The notes under the pieces: model-generated
The model's database searches: none
Seen by the model: only the letters and a program-made list of their open reading frames with translations
Told to the model about the DNA's origin: nothing
Assembly: GCA_963725415.1 (NCBI GenBank)
Contig: CAVRZY010000236.1
Span: 1 to 24,452 of the forward strand
From: CAVRZY01 sp963725415
GTDB taxonomy: Bacteria; Acidobacteriota; Terriglobia; Bryobacterales; Bryobacteraceae
DNA: 24,452 bases
Direction of reading: 5' to 3'
Translations under genes and position numbers: made by a program
Shown: one piece after another, positions 15,080 to 22,499 of the stretch
How the letters are laid out: each line of letters opens with the position of its first letter
Numbering within the stretch: position 1 is the first letter of the stretch

Positions 15080-15807
15080 GGCGCTGATCGCGTCTGAAGA
15101 TAAACCTTGCCCTCAGCGTCCACAAATTGCACCACGGGCGGGTGGTCTTCCGTCTTGGGAGGCTTGGGGCGGTTTAGTTCCTTCTTGTGGGCGGCCTCTC
15201 GCGCCGCTCTGTATTTCCTGGCCACTTGATAAACGTACTGGGTGGTCTCAGGATACGGCGGAACGTTGCCGTGTTTGATGACTGCTGCCTCTCCGGCGTT
15301 ATAAGCGGCCACGGCCAGCCGCTCGCTGTTGTTGAAGAGGGTCAGCAAGTATTTCAGGTAGCGCACGCCACCTTCGATGTTCTGCCAGGGGTTGAAGCTG
15401 TTGTCCACCTGAAGCCGGCGGGCGGTGCCGGGCATCAACTGCATGAGTCCTTCGGCGCCTTTTGGCGAGACCGCATAGGGGTTATAGCTGCTCTCGACCT
15501 GAATAACGGAATGGACCAGCAGAGGATCGATCTGGTAGCGTTGCGCAGTTTGCTCAACAAACTCCCCGACGTTGGAGCTCAGGCGAGGCGGCGAAACCGA
15601 GGATTGAATGGCGAGAACCGGGCGGGGCTGTACCACGGTCTCCCGCAGCACGCGCGGGCTCACCTGAATCCTCCGGACCAGCCGGCCGCTGTGCGGATCG
15701 GACCGAACCACCGAGACGACCTTCTGGAGGCGCTGCCCCACCTCCGCCCCCCCAAGGGGGGCCAAGCCGGCCAAGCCGATCCACGCCAGACTCAAACAAA
15801 AACGCAT
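15076..15807 (-). CDS. lytic transglycosylase (SLT domain), exported, 243 aa
   Basis: Lytic transglycosylases cleave the MurNAc-GlcNAc bond in peptidoglycan, leaving 1,6-anhydro ends. A signal peptide covers about 1-21. The SLT domain spans about 83-195, with catalytic Glu105 in VIQVESSYNPYAVSPKGAEG, then LMQLMPGTA and the late motif AVAAYNAGEAAV. The tail (VVQFVDAEGKVYLQT) resembles a short DUF4124-like segment. It is the first gene of a two-gene cell-wall operon with the amidase (4-base overlap). The ATG at 15807 has no Shine-Dalgarno sequence, and a strong sigma70 promoter places the transcript start only about 10 bases upstream, so the mRNA may be nearly leaderless. Confidence 0.94.
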   Translation of the reverse strand: MRFCLSLAWIGLAGLAPLGGAEVGQRLQKVVSVVRSDPHSGRLVRRIQVSPRVLRETVVQPRPVLAIQSSVSPPRLSSNVGEFVEQTAQRYQIDPLLVHSVIQVESSYNPYAVSPKGAEGLMQLMPGTARRLQVDNSFNPWQNIEGGVRYLKYLLTLFNNSERLAVAAYNAGEAAVIKHGNVPPYPETTQYVYQVARKYRAAREAAHKKELNRPKPPKTEDHPPVVQFVDAEGKVYLQTRSAP

Positions 15808-15823
15808 GTCTTTGTTTTAAAAG

Positions 15824-15852
15824 ATTATACTCCAAAAACCGTCAGTTGTCAG
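15824..15852 (-). promoter_or_regulatory. sigma70-type promoter for the transglycosylase-amidase operon
   Basis: On the minus strand, CTGACA (15852-15847) and TATAAT (15829-15824) are separated by exactly 17 bases: five of six and six of six consensus matches. The predicted start is near 15817, about ten bases before the ATG. Confidence 0.75.
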
Positions 15853-15913
15853 CCTTCACACGAATGGCGCTGGCTGAGGCCTGAAGGCCACAGGCTGATG
15901 TTATCATTTTTAC

Positions 15914-16510
15914 ATGAAGCGCGCCGGGTATGTCCTGGTGGGCGGCAAGAGTTCCAGGATGGGGCGCGACAAGGCGCTGCTGCCGTACGGTGGCCGGACT
16001 CTGGTTGAACATATCGCCGCGCGGGTGGAGGCCGCGGCCGGATGGGCGGCCCTGGTTGGGCAGCCCGAGCGATACGGCGCTTTGGGGTACCCGGTGATCC
16101 CCGATGTTTTCCCGGAGCAGGGCCCGCTGGGCGGGATTCAGGCGGCCTTGCAGGCTTCCAAGGCGGAATGGAACCTGGTGGTGGCCTGCGACATGCCTTC
16201 CCTGAGCGTGGCTTTCCTGAACTGGCTGCTGGAGATGGCCGAAGGCGCCCCAGGGCACTGCCTGATTCCTGTGTCTGGGTCGGGGCGGCCGGAACCGTTG
16301 TGCGCAGTCTATCACTGCCAGGTTGCGGAAACCCTCACCCGTGCGATCCAGCGGAGGGTGCGAAAGGTCACCCAGGCGCTCGAGGGGCTGCGGGTGGTCT
16401 GGCAGCCGGTATCCGAGGCCGCCTGGTTCGAGAACCTGAATACGCCGGGGGATTGGGCTATGCATAACCGCGTCGCGCTGGGCGGAGGCCAACACGAAAG
16501 CCATGCCTGA
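15914..16510 (+). CDS. mobA: molybdenum cofactor guanylyltransferase, 198 aa
   Basis: MobA attaches GMP to molybdopterin to form the bis-MGD or MGD cofactor of molybdoenzymes. The nucleotide-binding start LVGGKSSRMGRDKALLPYGG (8-27) and the metal-binding ACDMPSL (Asp93) are characteristic, as is the late LNTPGDW motif. Length is normal. The ATG at 15914 lacks a clear Shine-Dalgarno sequence; a TATCAT hexamer (15902-15907) stands 6 bases before it, so this gene may also have little or no leader. The last 8 bases overlap the next gene (16503). No other molybdenum gene is nearby. Confidence 0.92.
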   Translation: MKRAGYVLVGGKSSRMGRDKALLPYGGRTLVEHIAARVEAAAGWAALVGQPERYGALGYPVIPDVFPEQGPLGGIQAALQASKAEWNLVVACDMPSLSVAFLNWLLEMAEGAPGHCLIPVSGSGRPEPLCAVYHCQVAETLTRAIQRRVRKVTQALEGLRVVWQPVSEAAWFENLNTPGDWAMHNRVALGGGQHESHA

Positions 16511-17249
16511 CCTGTACCCGCACTACATCGAGTTCCGCCACGTAGATAAGACGTTCGACGCCCCCGTCTTAGTTGACGTGACTTTTCACGTAAACGCCGG
16601 GGAGACCGTGGCCATCATCGGCCGGAGCGGGGTGGGCAAGTCAGTCACCCTGGGCCACATCATGGGTTTCATCAAGCCGGACAGCGGCCGAGTGATTGTG
16701 GCGCACGAGGACATTACGGAGTTGCCGGAACGGGACTTACGGCGCTTTCGCAAGAAGGTTACCATGGTGTTCCAATCCGGAGCCCTGTTCGACTCCCTCA
16801 CCATCGCCGAGAACATCCTGTTTTCGTTAGAGTTACGGGAAGACTACGATGAAAAGAACAAGCAGGACGTAGTGGACGGCCTGCTGAAGCTGGTGGACCT
16901 TGCCGAGTACCGGGATGCCTATCCGGCCGACATATCAACGGGATACAAGCGGGCCGTGGCCATCGCCCGGGCGCTGGCGGCGCAGCCGGAATGCATCCTG
17001 TATGACGAGCCCACCACCATGGTGGATCCCATCATGTCCACCCACATGACCGACCTGATGCTGCGGCTCAAGCGCCAGTTGCGGCTGACCTCGATCGTGG
17101 TGACTCACGACCTGGACCTGATGCGCAAGGTGGCCGATCGGGTGGTGGTATTGCATGAGGGGCGGGCGATCTACTTTGGGCCTTTAGAGGACCTGGAGAA
17201 ATCCGAGCATCACCACATCCGGGAGTTCCTGGCCATGGACCGAGTGTGA
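16503..17249 (+). CDS. mlaF: MlaF-like ABC transporter ATPase (MCE/phospholipid type), 248 aa
   Basis: This is the ATP-binding subunit of an Mla/MCE-type importer that moves lipids between membranes. Walker A is GRSGVGKS (40-47), the Q-loop is VFQSGALFDSLT (Gln91), Walker B is ILYDEP (165-170) and the switch His202 is in VTHDLDLM. The text around AENILFSLELRE and the 'TTMVDPIMS' D-loop fit this subfamily. The ABC signature is unusual: ISTGYKR (144-150) in place of LSGGQ/LSGGM. It overlaps mobA by 8 bases, an unusual pairing. The permease (MlaE) and MCE protein (MlaD) are not in the window, so the transporter must be completed elsewhere. Confidence 0.88.
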   Translation: MPDLYPHYIEFRHVDKTFDAPVLVDVTFHVNAGETVAIIGRSGVGKSVTLGHIMGFIKPDSGRVIVAHEDITELPERDLRRFRKKVTMVFQSGALFDSLTIAENILFSLELREDYDEKNKQDVVDGLLKLVDLAEYRDAYPADISTGYKRAVAIARALAAQPECILYDEPTTMVDPIMSTHMTDLMLRLKRQLRLTSIVVTHDLDLMRKVADRVVVLHEGRAIYFGPLEDLEKSEHHHIREFLAMDRV

Positions 17250-17277
17250 GTCCCGGGCTCGATTTCTCGCCAGCGCC

Positions 17278-18408
17278 CTACTTCGGCGTCTCCCATCTGG
17301 TCTTGCTCGCCAGCCGGACCACGTAGGTCTGGTAAACATAGGTGCGGCGATAGCGCAGGCCGTCTTTCTCTTCCACAATCAGCGAGAAGCCAGGCATGGT
17401 TTCGACTCGCTTGCCGCTCGTCACGCGAACCGAGTGAAGCTCGACGGGATGATACCCCTTCAGGTTCTTCTCGATGTAAGCAGTCTCGTAGCGATGGTGC
17501 CGGAGGCTCCAGACGAAGTAGCGAAAGCTGTCGAACTGGTAGGGTTGAAGCCCCTTGGAAATGGTGGTCCATAGCCAGTTGTGCTTCACCACGCCGCCGT
17601 CCCGGACCTGGCCCAAGGAGAAATAGGAGGTGATGCGATGGCCTTCGGAGTACTGCGCCACTTCGTCGGGGATATTCATTCGCAGCATCCCCATGAGGAC
17701 CCAGCCGGCCCTGCCGTTGGGCAGGCGCACCAGGCTCCAGTCGTCCATGGGGGCGGGTTTGGAGGGCATGGCTTCCCTTGCTGGAGCGGGCTGTGGCGGC
17801 AGCGCTCGCTGGGATAGTTCCAGCCAGTTTTGCGGCAGTCTGGGAGCGGGCGGCGGTGGGGGCGGCGGAATCTTCTCGTTCTCGGACGACTTCCGCCGGG
17901 GGTTAGCCGCTGCCTTAGGTGGTTCGGGAGCGACGCTGCGCGTCTCCAAGGCAGCCCTGGGGACCAGCCGATGCTCCACCACCTCGACCAGTTCGCCTTC
18001 GCGGATGCGGTAGAGACTCGGGGCTTGGCGGTCGGGCTCGGTATGGACGTTGAGGCCACCGTAAACCGTGGCTGCGCCCTGCGAGGGAAGGCGGGAGGCG
18101 TATTGGGCCAGCCGATTCAGATCCGCCATCTGCGCGGAGCTGAGGAGCTGGCTGGTGTCCGTCCAGCCTTCCGCTCCTTGCGAAGTGCGCACCTTGACAA
18201 AGCGCCGCCGGCGCTGGATGATTTCCACGCGGTCACCGTGACGAAGGGTGGCAGTTTCGGGCGACCGCGGCGCCAGGTCCCGGCGGAGCGATAGTGTGGC
18301 AGGTCCAACGTAGGCCTCGCCGATAGCCGGCGCTCGCCTCGGCCCGGAAGAACAACCCAGCAGGAGGCCAAGCAGGAGGATTAGAGGAATGAAACCTGGG
18401 CGATACAT
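17278..18408 (-). CDS. SH3-domain lipoprotein, 376 aa
   Basis: The N-terminus FIPLILLLGLLLGCSSG has a lipobox with Cys19, so the protein should be lipid-anchored at the envelope. Two bacterial SH3-like segments follow (about 31-90, AYVGPATLSLRRD...RTSQGAEGWTDTSQL, and about 113-150 continued at 223-245, TVYGGLNVHTEPD...RLPNGRAGWVLMGML). The second is split by a Pro-rich insert (about 160-215; PPPPPPPAPRLP). The C-terminal 130 residues are a conserved-looking beta-rich region of unknown role. SH3 domains of this kind often bind cell-wall peptides, which would fit the nearby wall enzymes. It converges on the MlaF-like gene with 28 bases between them. Confidence 0.82.
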   Translation of the reverse strand: MYRPGFIPLILLLGLLLGCSSGPRRAPAIGEAYVGPATLSLRRDLAPRSPETATLRHGDRVEIIQRRRRFVKVRTSQGAEGWTDTSQLLSSAQMADLNRLAQYASRLPSQGAATVYGGLNVHTEPDRQAPSLYRIREGELVEVVEHRLVPRAALETRSVAPEPPKAAANPRRKSSENEKIPPPPPPPAPRLPQNWLELSQRALPPQPAPAREAMPSKPAPMDDWSLVRLPNGRAGWVLMGMLRMNIPDEVAQYSEGHRITSYFSLGQVRDGGVVKHNWLWTTISKGLQPYQFDSFRYFVWSLRHHRYETAYIEKNLKGYHPVELHSVRVTSGKRVETMPGFSLIVEEKDGLRYRRTYVYQTYVVRLASKTRWETPK

Positions 18409-18463
18409 CTGCCGTGGGAGTCCAACTGGTATTCTACCAGCCAGGCCCGCAGCCGGCAGTTTG

Positions 18464-18490
18464 GCCGCTCCCTGACGGTCGCGGCTCGGA
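18464..18490 (+). repeat. 27-bp dispersed repeat (copy 2), intergenic
   Basis: Identical over 27 bases to 14582-14608 and in the same orientation. Here it lies between the stop of the mannose-6-phosphate isomerase gene and the start of the SH3 lipoprotein gene. Confidence 0.8.
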
Positions 18491-18498
18491 AAGGCCCG

Positions 18499-19317
18499 TC
18501 AGGGGACGTAGGTGCGCAACAGACAGGCGGAGCCGTTCGCCTGGAGCTGGAACGGTTCGGCAGCGGCGGGGATGAGCCAGACTTGGCCGGGCGCAAAGGG
18601 CTTCGCGCCCAGGTTTCCGCTGCCTTCCAGCACCACCAGAAGGTCACTTCGCTGCGGGTCGGGCCGATAGATGATCCCTGCTGTGAGCTCCCACCGCTCA
18701 GTGGCGAAGTAGGGGCAGGAAGCCAGCAGCGTCACAGTCTCAGACACGGACACAGGGATCGAGGGGCCAGGATGAGGCCTCAACTCGGCCACCTGAACCG
18801 CTTTCTCCAGATGCAACTGGCGGGGGCGGCCGTAATCGTAGAGCCGGTAGGTGAGATCGATGTTCTGCTGGATCTCGCAGAGCACCACGCCCGGTCCGAT
18901 GGTGTGAATGGTACCCGGGTAAACAAAGTAGGTCTCGCCGGGCTGGAGCGGGAGGAAGCGCAGCAGGCGCTCGATCTCTCCTGAAAGGGCGGCCTCGCGC
19001 AGTTGCTCGCGGGTAATCGCCTGGCATGGACCCAGCGCGATGCGGGCGCCAGGCTCGGCGCGCAGGATGTGCCACATCTCGGTCTTGCCCGAGGTGTCTT
19101 CCAGGCGCGCGGCATCGGCGTCGCCGGGGTGCACCTGGATGGAAAGCCGGTCAGAGGTGAAGATGAACTTCACCAGGATGGGAACCTGGTGGCAAGAAAA
19201 CCAGACCTCGCCGATGCTCCTGCCGGGTGGCGGGGCTGAGAACCAGGGTTCCAGATTCGTGACTCCCCAGGGCATCTCGCGGAAGAACGGAACCAGGCGG
19301 GTGGGTTCGAGGCTCAT
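18499..19317 (-). CDS. manA: mannose-6-phosphate isomerase, class I (short form), 272 aa
   Basis: This zinc enzyme interconverts fructose-6-phosphate and mannose-6-phosphate for mannose use or for GDP-sugar synthesis. Family motifs are SIQVHPGD (zinc ligands Gln and His), GKTEMWHIL (Glu), PGTIHTIGPGVVLCEIQQN (His) and DLTYRLYDYGR. I placed the start at the ATG at 19317 because MSLEPTRLVPFFREMPWG is the conserved beginning; the frame is open to an earlier ATG at 19395, which would add 26 residues without homology, and neither start has a clear ribosome site. At about 272 residues it is a little shorter than the roughly 315-residue Bacillus-type enzymes. It is divergent from the methyltransferase gene. 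Confidence 0.92.
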   Translation of the reverse strand: MSLEPTRLVPFFREMPWGVTNLEPWFSAPPPGRSIGEVWFSCHQVPILVKFIFTSDRLSIQVHPGDADAARLEDTSGKTEMWHILRAEPGARIALGPCQAITREQLREAALSGEIERLLRFLPLQPGETYFVYPGTIHTIGPGVVLCEIQQNIDLTYRLYDYGRPRQLHLEKAVQVAELRPHPGPSIPVSVSETVTLLASCPYFATERWELTAGIIYRPDPQRSDLLVVLEGSGNLGAKPFAPGQVWLIPAAAEPFQLQANGSACLLRTYVP

Positions 19318-19434
19318 TCGGTGAGACCGGCCATAAATCGGTGCAGACGGTCCAGGCAAACCCAGTCCGCTCATCGCGACCGAGACAGCGAGCATGGATG
19401 CCCGCCAGTTCAGTAAACTAGAAGCGAGCCGAAC

Positions 19435-20826
19435 ATGATCTCCACGTTAAGCAACCAAACCGTCGTCAGGGGAATCGATGAGATCCTCACGGAATCAATG
19501 CAGGGCCGTTTGCTGCCCAAGCACCTTGAACTGGTTCCGCAGCTCAACGAGGTGTACGAGTTGGAGCTGGCATTTTATGAGAGTGAGGTTCTCAGCGATG
19601 AAGAGACAATCCAGAATGGCGCGTATTTTGCCCGTGTCGGGGATACGTTCACAAGACACTTCCTCATGTGTAGCGGAGAGCCGGTTCGACTACCTCAGCA
19701 GTCTTCATCCCGCCTCCGATCATTCTTCCAGACGAATCAGTTCAAGACCGGCTATGCGACCCATGGCCTTTTTCCGTACCGAGGAAAATTCCACCCGCAA
19801 ATGATCAAGGGACTCATCAACGCAATGGGCCTGAAGCCAGGCGAGACCATCGTCGATCCCATGATGGGGTCGGGGACCGTTCTGATCGAGGCGTGCTTGA
19901 TGGGCATCCGCTCCATAGGAATTGATGCCAGTCCCTTCTGCCGCTTCATGGTCGAGGCAAAGCTGGACGCGCTGAGGGTGCCGCTACCCCCAGTACGGGT
20001 CGCTCTGAAACATTGTGAGTCCGTCTTCAAGTACTTCAGATCCCTGGCGGGACACCCTAGACCGGGGAGCAAGGTGCGTTTCGAAGAGCGCCCCGGAAAC
20101 TTGTTCGCGTCGGGCGACGGCGCTGGCGAGTGGGACGCAACGGTTCCCGCGGAGGGGAGCCTTCCACAAGGCTGCGACGACCCGATAGTGCACAATTTTC
20201 TGCTGTTGGCATATCTCGACAGTGCCGGTTATGCGGAAAGGAGTACTAGACAGCCACCTGACAAACAGTTCCGCGCTATTCTTGACCGGTACCTCTTTGT
20301 CGCAGAAAAAATTCAACGCATACTGGCCGGAATCGAGTCAGAACTTGGACACGCAAGAGCTATGGAGGGCGACGCTCGCCACCTCCCCCTGGAAGACGGC
20401 AGCGTCGATGGAATCCTCTTCTCGCCACCTTACAGCTTCGCGATCGACTACCTTGAAAATGACTCGTTCCATCTTGGCTTTCTGGGCGTGGATATGGGAG
20501 AGCTCCGAAGGCGGATGATCGGCCTGCGGGGACGGACACTACGTGAGAAATTCAATCTTTACAAGGCAGACATGGAGTCGGTGCTCTCAGAGTGTGCACG
20601 AGTGCTACGGCTTGGCCGAATCTGTACTATTGTTGTCGGCACAAATAGCAACCAACTGAGCAAGATCTTGGAGGTCCCCGCGGAAGAGGTTCCCGGCAAC
20701 GACGACATGCTGATCGAACTCGCAGCTAAGCACGGCTTGCGTCTTGTGCGGAAGATGAGCCGTCAGATCACCGGGATGGCGAACACGATGCGGAGCGAGT
20801 TTATCGTGATGCTACAACGTCGATAG
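19435..20826 (+). CDS. type II DNA methyltransferase, N4-cytosine type (SPPY), partner of a BamHI-like endonuclease, 463 aa
   Basis: The enzyme methylates DNA using S-adenosylmethionine, protecting the host from its cognate nuclease. Motif X-like FPYRGKFHPQMIKGLINAM (113-131) precedes the AdoMet-binding motif I DPMMGSGTVLIEACLMG (141-157) and GIDASPF. The catalytic motif IV is SPPY (330-333), characteristic of N4-cytosine methylases, as M.BamHI is. The order X-I-target region-IV fits the alpha-type arrangement. The long stretch between motifs I and IV (about 175-320) probably holds the target recognition domain. Codon use looks less G+C-rich than flanking genes, consistent with horizontal gain. 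It ends 4 bases from the converging endonuclease gene. Confidence 0.9.
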   Translation: MISTLSNQTVVRGIDEILTESMQGRLLPKHLELVPQLNEVYELELAFYESEVLSDEETIQNGAYFARVGDTFTRHFLMCSGEPVRLPQQSSSRLRSFFQTNQFKTGYATHGLFPYRGKFHPQMIKGLINAMGLKPGETIVDPMMGSGTVLIEACLMGIRSIGIDASPFCRFMVEAKLDALRVPLPPVRVALKHCESVFKYFRSLAGHPRPGSKVRFEERPGNLFASGDGAGEWDATVPAEGSLPQGCDDPIVHNFLLLAYLDSAGYAERSTRQPPDKQFRAILDRYLFVAEKIQRILAGIESELGHARAMEGDARHLPLEDGSVDGILFSPPYSFAIDYLENDSFHLGFLGVDMGELRRRMIGLRGRTLREKFNLYKADMESVLSECARVLRLGRICTIVVGTNSNQLSKILEVPAEEVPGNDDMLIELAAKHGLRLVRKMSRQITGMANTMRSEFIVMLQRR

Positions 20827-20830
20827 GGCT

Positions 20831-21439
20831 CTACCGAAGCGCTCTCCCGTCTGTACCTTTAGGGATGCGCGGGACTGACTTGCTGACGGCATCGTGTTCA
20901 ATGGCAATGACAGCCAGGAGCCCTTCGTCAACGGTCAGAGATTTCCAAAGAGGGAAGTATGGCTCTACCTCGGGGTAGTTTCCAATCCGATCCGTAAGGT
21001 ACCAGTACATCTCTCTCGTCGGCAGGATTAACGCGCCACCGATTAAAACCTTCTTCAGAATGCCGAGCGCCATTTTGTTGATAGCGCGGTGGCTGGACGA
21101 GACGTTACCGGTCTCCCACTCGACACAGAAGTGCCGATCCCCGACAGACAGTGTGGCATCCATGGGTCCCGGGCTCTTCAACGTCGCGATATCAAGGCAC
21201 GTTTCCAGGGTCCAGCCCAGCGATTGCAGGTGAAGCATGCACGCTCTCTTGATGGGCGTCACGCCGCTGCCCTCGCCCCTTTTCTTGCCGGGTTGATCGT
21301 GCAGCGTGAAAGAGCCCGATCCCGCAGGCCACTGTATGGTCCTAATGGCGGCAAAAATGTCGTTCCTTATTCGCTTCCACGTCTCTGACCTGGAAAACCC
21401 ACCCGCGTCGATGAGGAACTCAACATGAGTAATCTTCAT
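20831..21439 (-). CDS. BamHI-family type II restriction endonuclease, 202 aa
   Basis: I align this with BamHI from memory: WPAGSGSFTL with WPATSKTFTI, GVTPIKRAC with GVVPIKELC, GNVSSSHRAINKMALGI with GNISSAHRSMNKLLLGL, YLTDRIGNYPEVEPYF with YLTDRVTNFEELEPYF, and the ending IPKGTDG with IPKGSDG. The BamHI active-site residues Glu77, Asp94, Glu111 and Glu113 correspond to Glu79, Asp94, Glu107 and Glu109 (VEWETGN). Base-contact residues Asn116, Ser118, Asp154 and Arg155 correspond to Asn112, Ser114, Asp150 and Arg151. The recognition site is therefore likely GGATCC. The ATG at 21439 overlaps the stop of the controller gene (ATGA) and fits the length of BamHI (213 aa); an 18-residue upstream extension is open but not expected. 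Confidence 0.93.
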   Translation of the reverse strand: MKITHVEFLIDAGGFSRSETWKRIRNDIFAAIRTIQWPAGSGSFTLHDQPGKKRGEGSGVTPIKRACMLHLQSLGWTLETCLDIATLKSPGPMDATLSVGDRHFCVEWETGNVSSSHRAINKMALGILKKVLIGGALILPTREMYWYLTDRIGNYPEVEPYFPLWKSLTVDEGLLAVIAIEHDAVSKSVPRIPKGTDGRALR

Positions 21440-21635
21440 CGGCACGCGTTCCTTGGCCTTGGCCTCCCGGTCTGCATCTGGCCCAGGCGACATTCAATCC
21501 GTCGAAGAACTTCTGAGGGACTGATACCAAGCACCGAGGCCAGCCGCACTATTGTGCTAAGCGAGGGACTTTTCCTCCCTCTTTCTAAAAGGCTGATGTA
21601 TGTGCGATGGTACCCGCTCTCGGCTGGGCGGAACC
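21436..21635 (-). pseudogene. controller (C) protein of the restriction-modification system, N-terminal part missing
   Basis: The surviving sequence, AESGYHRTYISLLERGRKSP and SLSTIVRLASVLGISPSEVL, is the second half of an XRE/HTH_3 domain. This is the family of C proteins that regulate many type II systems, including BamHI's. Its stop overlaps the endonuclease ATG by ATGA, the usual C-R operon arrangement. Upstream of about 21635 homology ends: the first part of the domain (typically LRxLRxxxGLSQEELA) is absent, and the sequence instead codes for a stress protein on the other strand. As assembled, the C-R operon has lost its promoter and C start. Confidence 0.8.
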
Positions 21636-21980
21636 GTAACATTGATGCACGTAGTGGCTCTTCCCGTTCCAATAAGCAACGATATGTTGCTGGATCCTAC
21701 GCCATTGGAACAGTATGGGAAAAGGGTCTTGGAGACTGCGCAGAAGATAGCGGAAGATGATGGCTGCCCAACAGATACAATTCTTGAGATAAGTTTTGGA
21801 AATGCAGGTCACACAATTGCTAGAATAGCCCAGGAGAAAGGTTTCTCGCTCATAGTGATCCATGCAAGAGGTCATACCAAAGTCGAGAGGCTATTGCTGG
21901 GAAGCGTCTGCCATACCGTAGCACACAGTTCCTCCTGTTCGGTGCTAATTGTTCCGGCCTTAGAGGCGTTAAGGATATGA
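21600..21980 (+). CDS. universal stress protein (UspA family), N-terminally truncated
   Basis: UspA-fold proteins are small nucleotide-binding proteins linked to stress survival. Recognisable sequence begins near 21618 (SRLGGTVTLMHVVALPVPI), which is normally residue 30 or so; the beginning (ILVPVDGS-type strand) is missing at the junction. The C-terminal ATP-binding pattern is present: VIHARGHTKVERLLLGSVCHTVAHSSSCSVLIVP. The apparent ATG at 21600 is probably not a natural start. Its stop overlaps the ATG of a second stress protein gene (ATGA at 21977-21980), so the two formed a tandem operon. Confidence 0.82.
   Translation: MCDGTRSRLGGTVTLMHVVALPVPISNDMLLDPTPLEQYGKRVLETAQKIAEDDGCPTDTILEISFGNAGHTIARIAQEKGFSLIVIHARGHTKVERLLLGSVCHTVAHSSSCSVLIVPALEALRI
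21615..21640. other. junction between bacterial and archaeal-like DNA
   Basis: Two genes on opposite strands lose their N-terminal parts here: the controller protein (minus) and a universal stress protein (plus). Base composition and gene style change at the same place. A bacterial chromosome joined to archaeal DNA by assembly error is the simplest reading; a real recombination is the alternative. Confidence 0.7.
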
Positions 21981-22396
21981 ACCTTCAAAAGGCTCTTGTT
22001 CCCGTTGACGACTCGCCATACATGTCTGAAATCATCAGCGAGCCCGTACTGTTCGCGAAAAAAGACAGGATGCACGTTGACATTTCTTTATGTCATGAAT
22101 GAACCAATGACGGCTTCGCTACGCACGCTGTGAAAGAGATAGAAGAGCAGAAGTTGGTGTGTAGAAAGATTCCAGATGGATGTCGGCAAAAGTCTGCTGC
22201 TGAAGGTGTTTCTGCTTCGTCGAGAATTGAGGTGGGGTCGCCCGCTGAAACCATAATCAGCATAGCTGAACGTGAGAGATTTGATATGATCATCATTGGG
22301 TCAAAAGACCACAGTCGTTTGAAGACACTTCTGGTGGGGAGTGTCGCTGACCAAGTCATGGAACATGCTCCATGCCCAGTTTTGTTGCTCAAGTAG
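21977..22396 (+). pseudogene. second universal stress protein, interrupted by an in-frame TGA
   Basis: The start MNLQKALVPVDDSPYMSEII is the conserved UspA N-terminus. A TGA at 22100-22102 stops this frame after residue 41. The same frame then continues with good family sequence (FATHAVKEIEEQKLVC, EVGSPAETIISIAERERFDM, IIGSKDHSRLKTLLVGSV, HAPCPVLLLK) to a stop at 22394-22396. The total length of about 139 residues is normal. Because the reading frame is unchanged across the stop, this looks like a nonsense mutation or a base error rather than an indel. Confidence 0.8.
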
Positions 22397-22499
22397 CGCG
22401 CCAGAATGTGATCCGTATCTTAGCTCGATGAAAGCTAAGTGACCATTGTGGTATTGTGGCATCCATGGCTTTCGTTTTCTCCTTTTCTGACCTGTTTCT

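Noticed and set aside
19405..19420. C-box operator (AGTT-N5-AACT) upstream of the methyltransferase
   Set aside because: The match is only four bases per arm in a short interval shared with the manA promoter; it could be chance.
22397..22499. Extra small genes between the stress protein and integrase remnants
   Set aside because: The frames here show no conserved sequence or start signal; treated as non-coding or eroded integrase.
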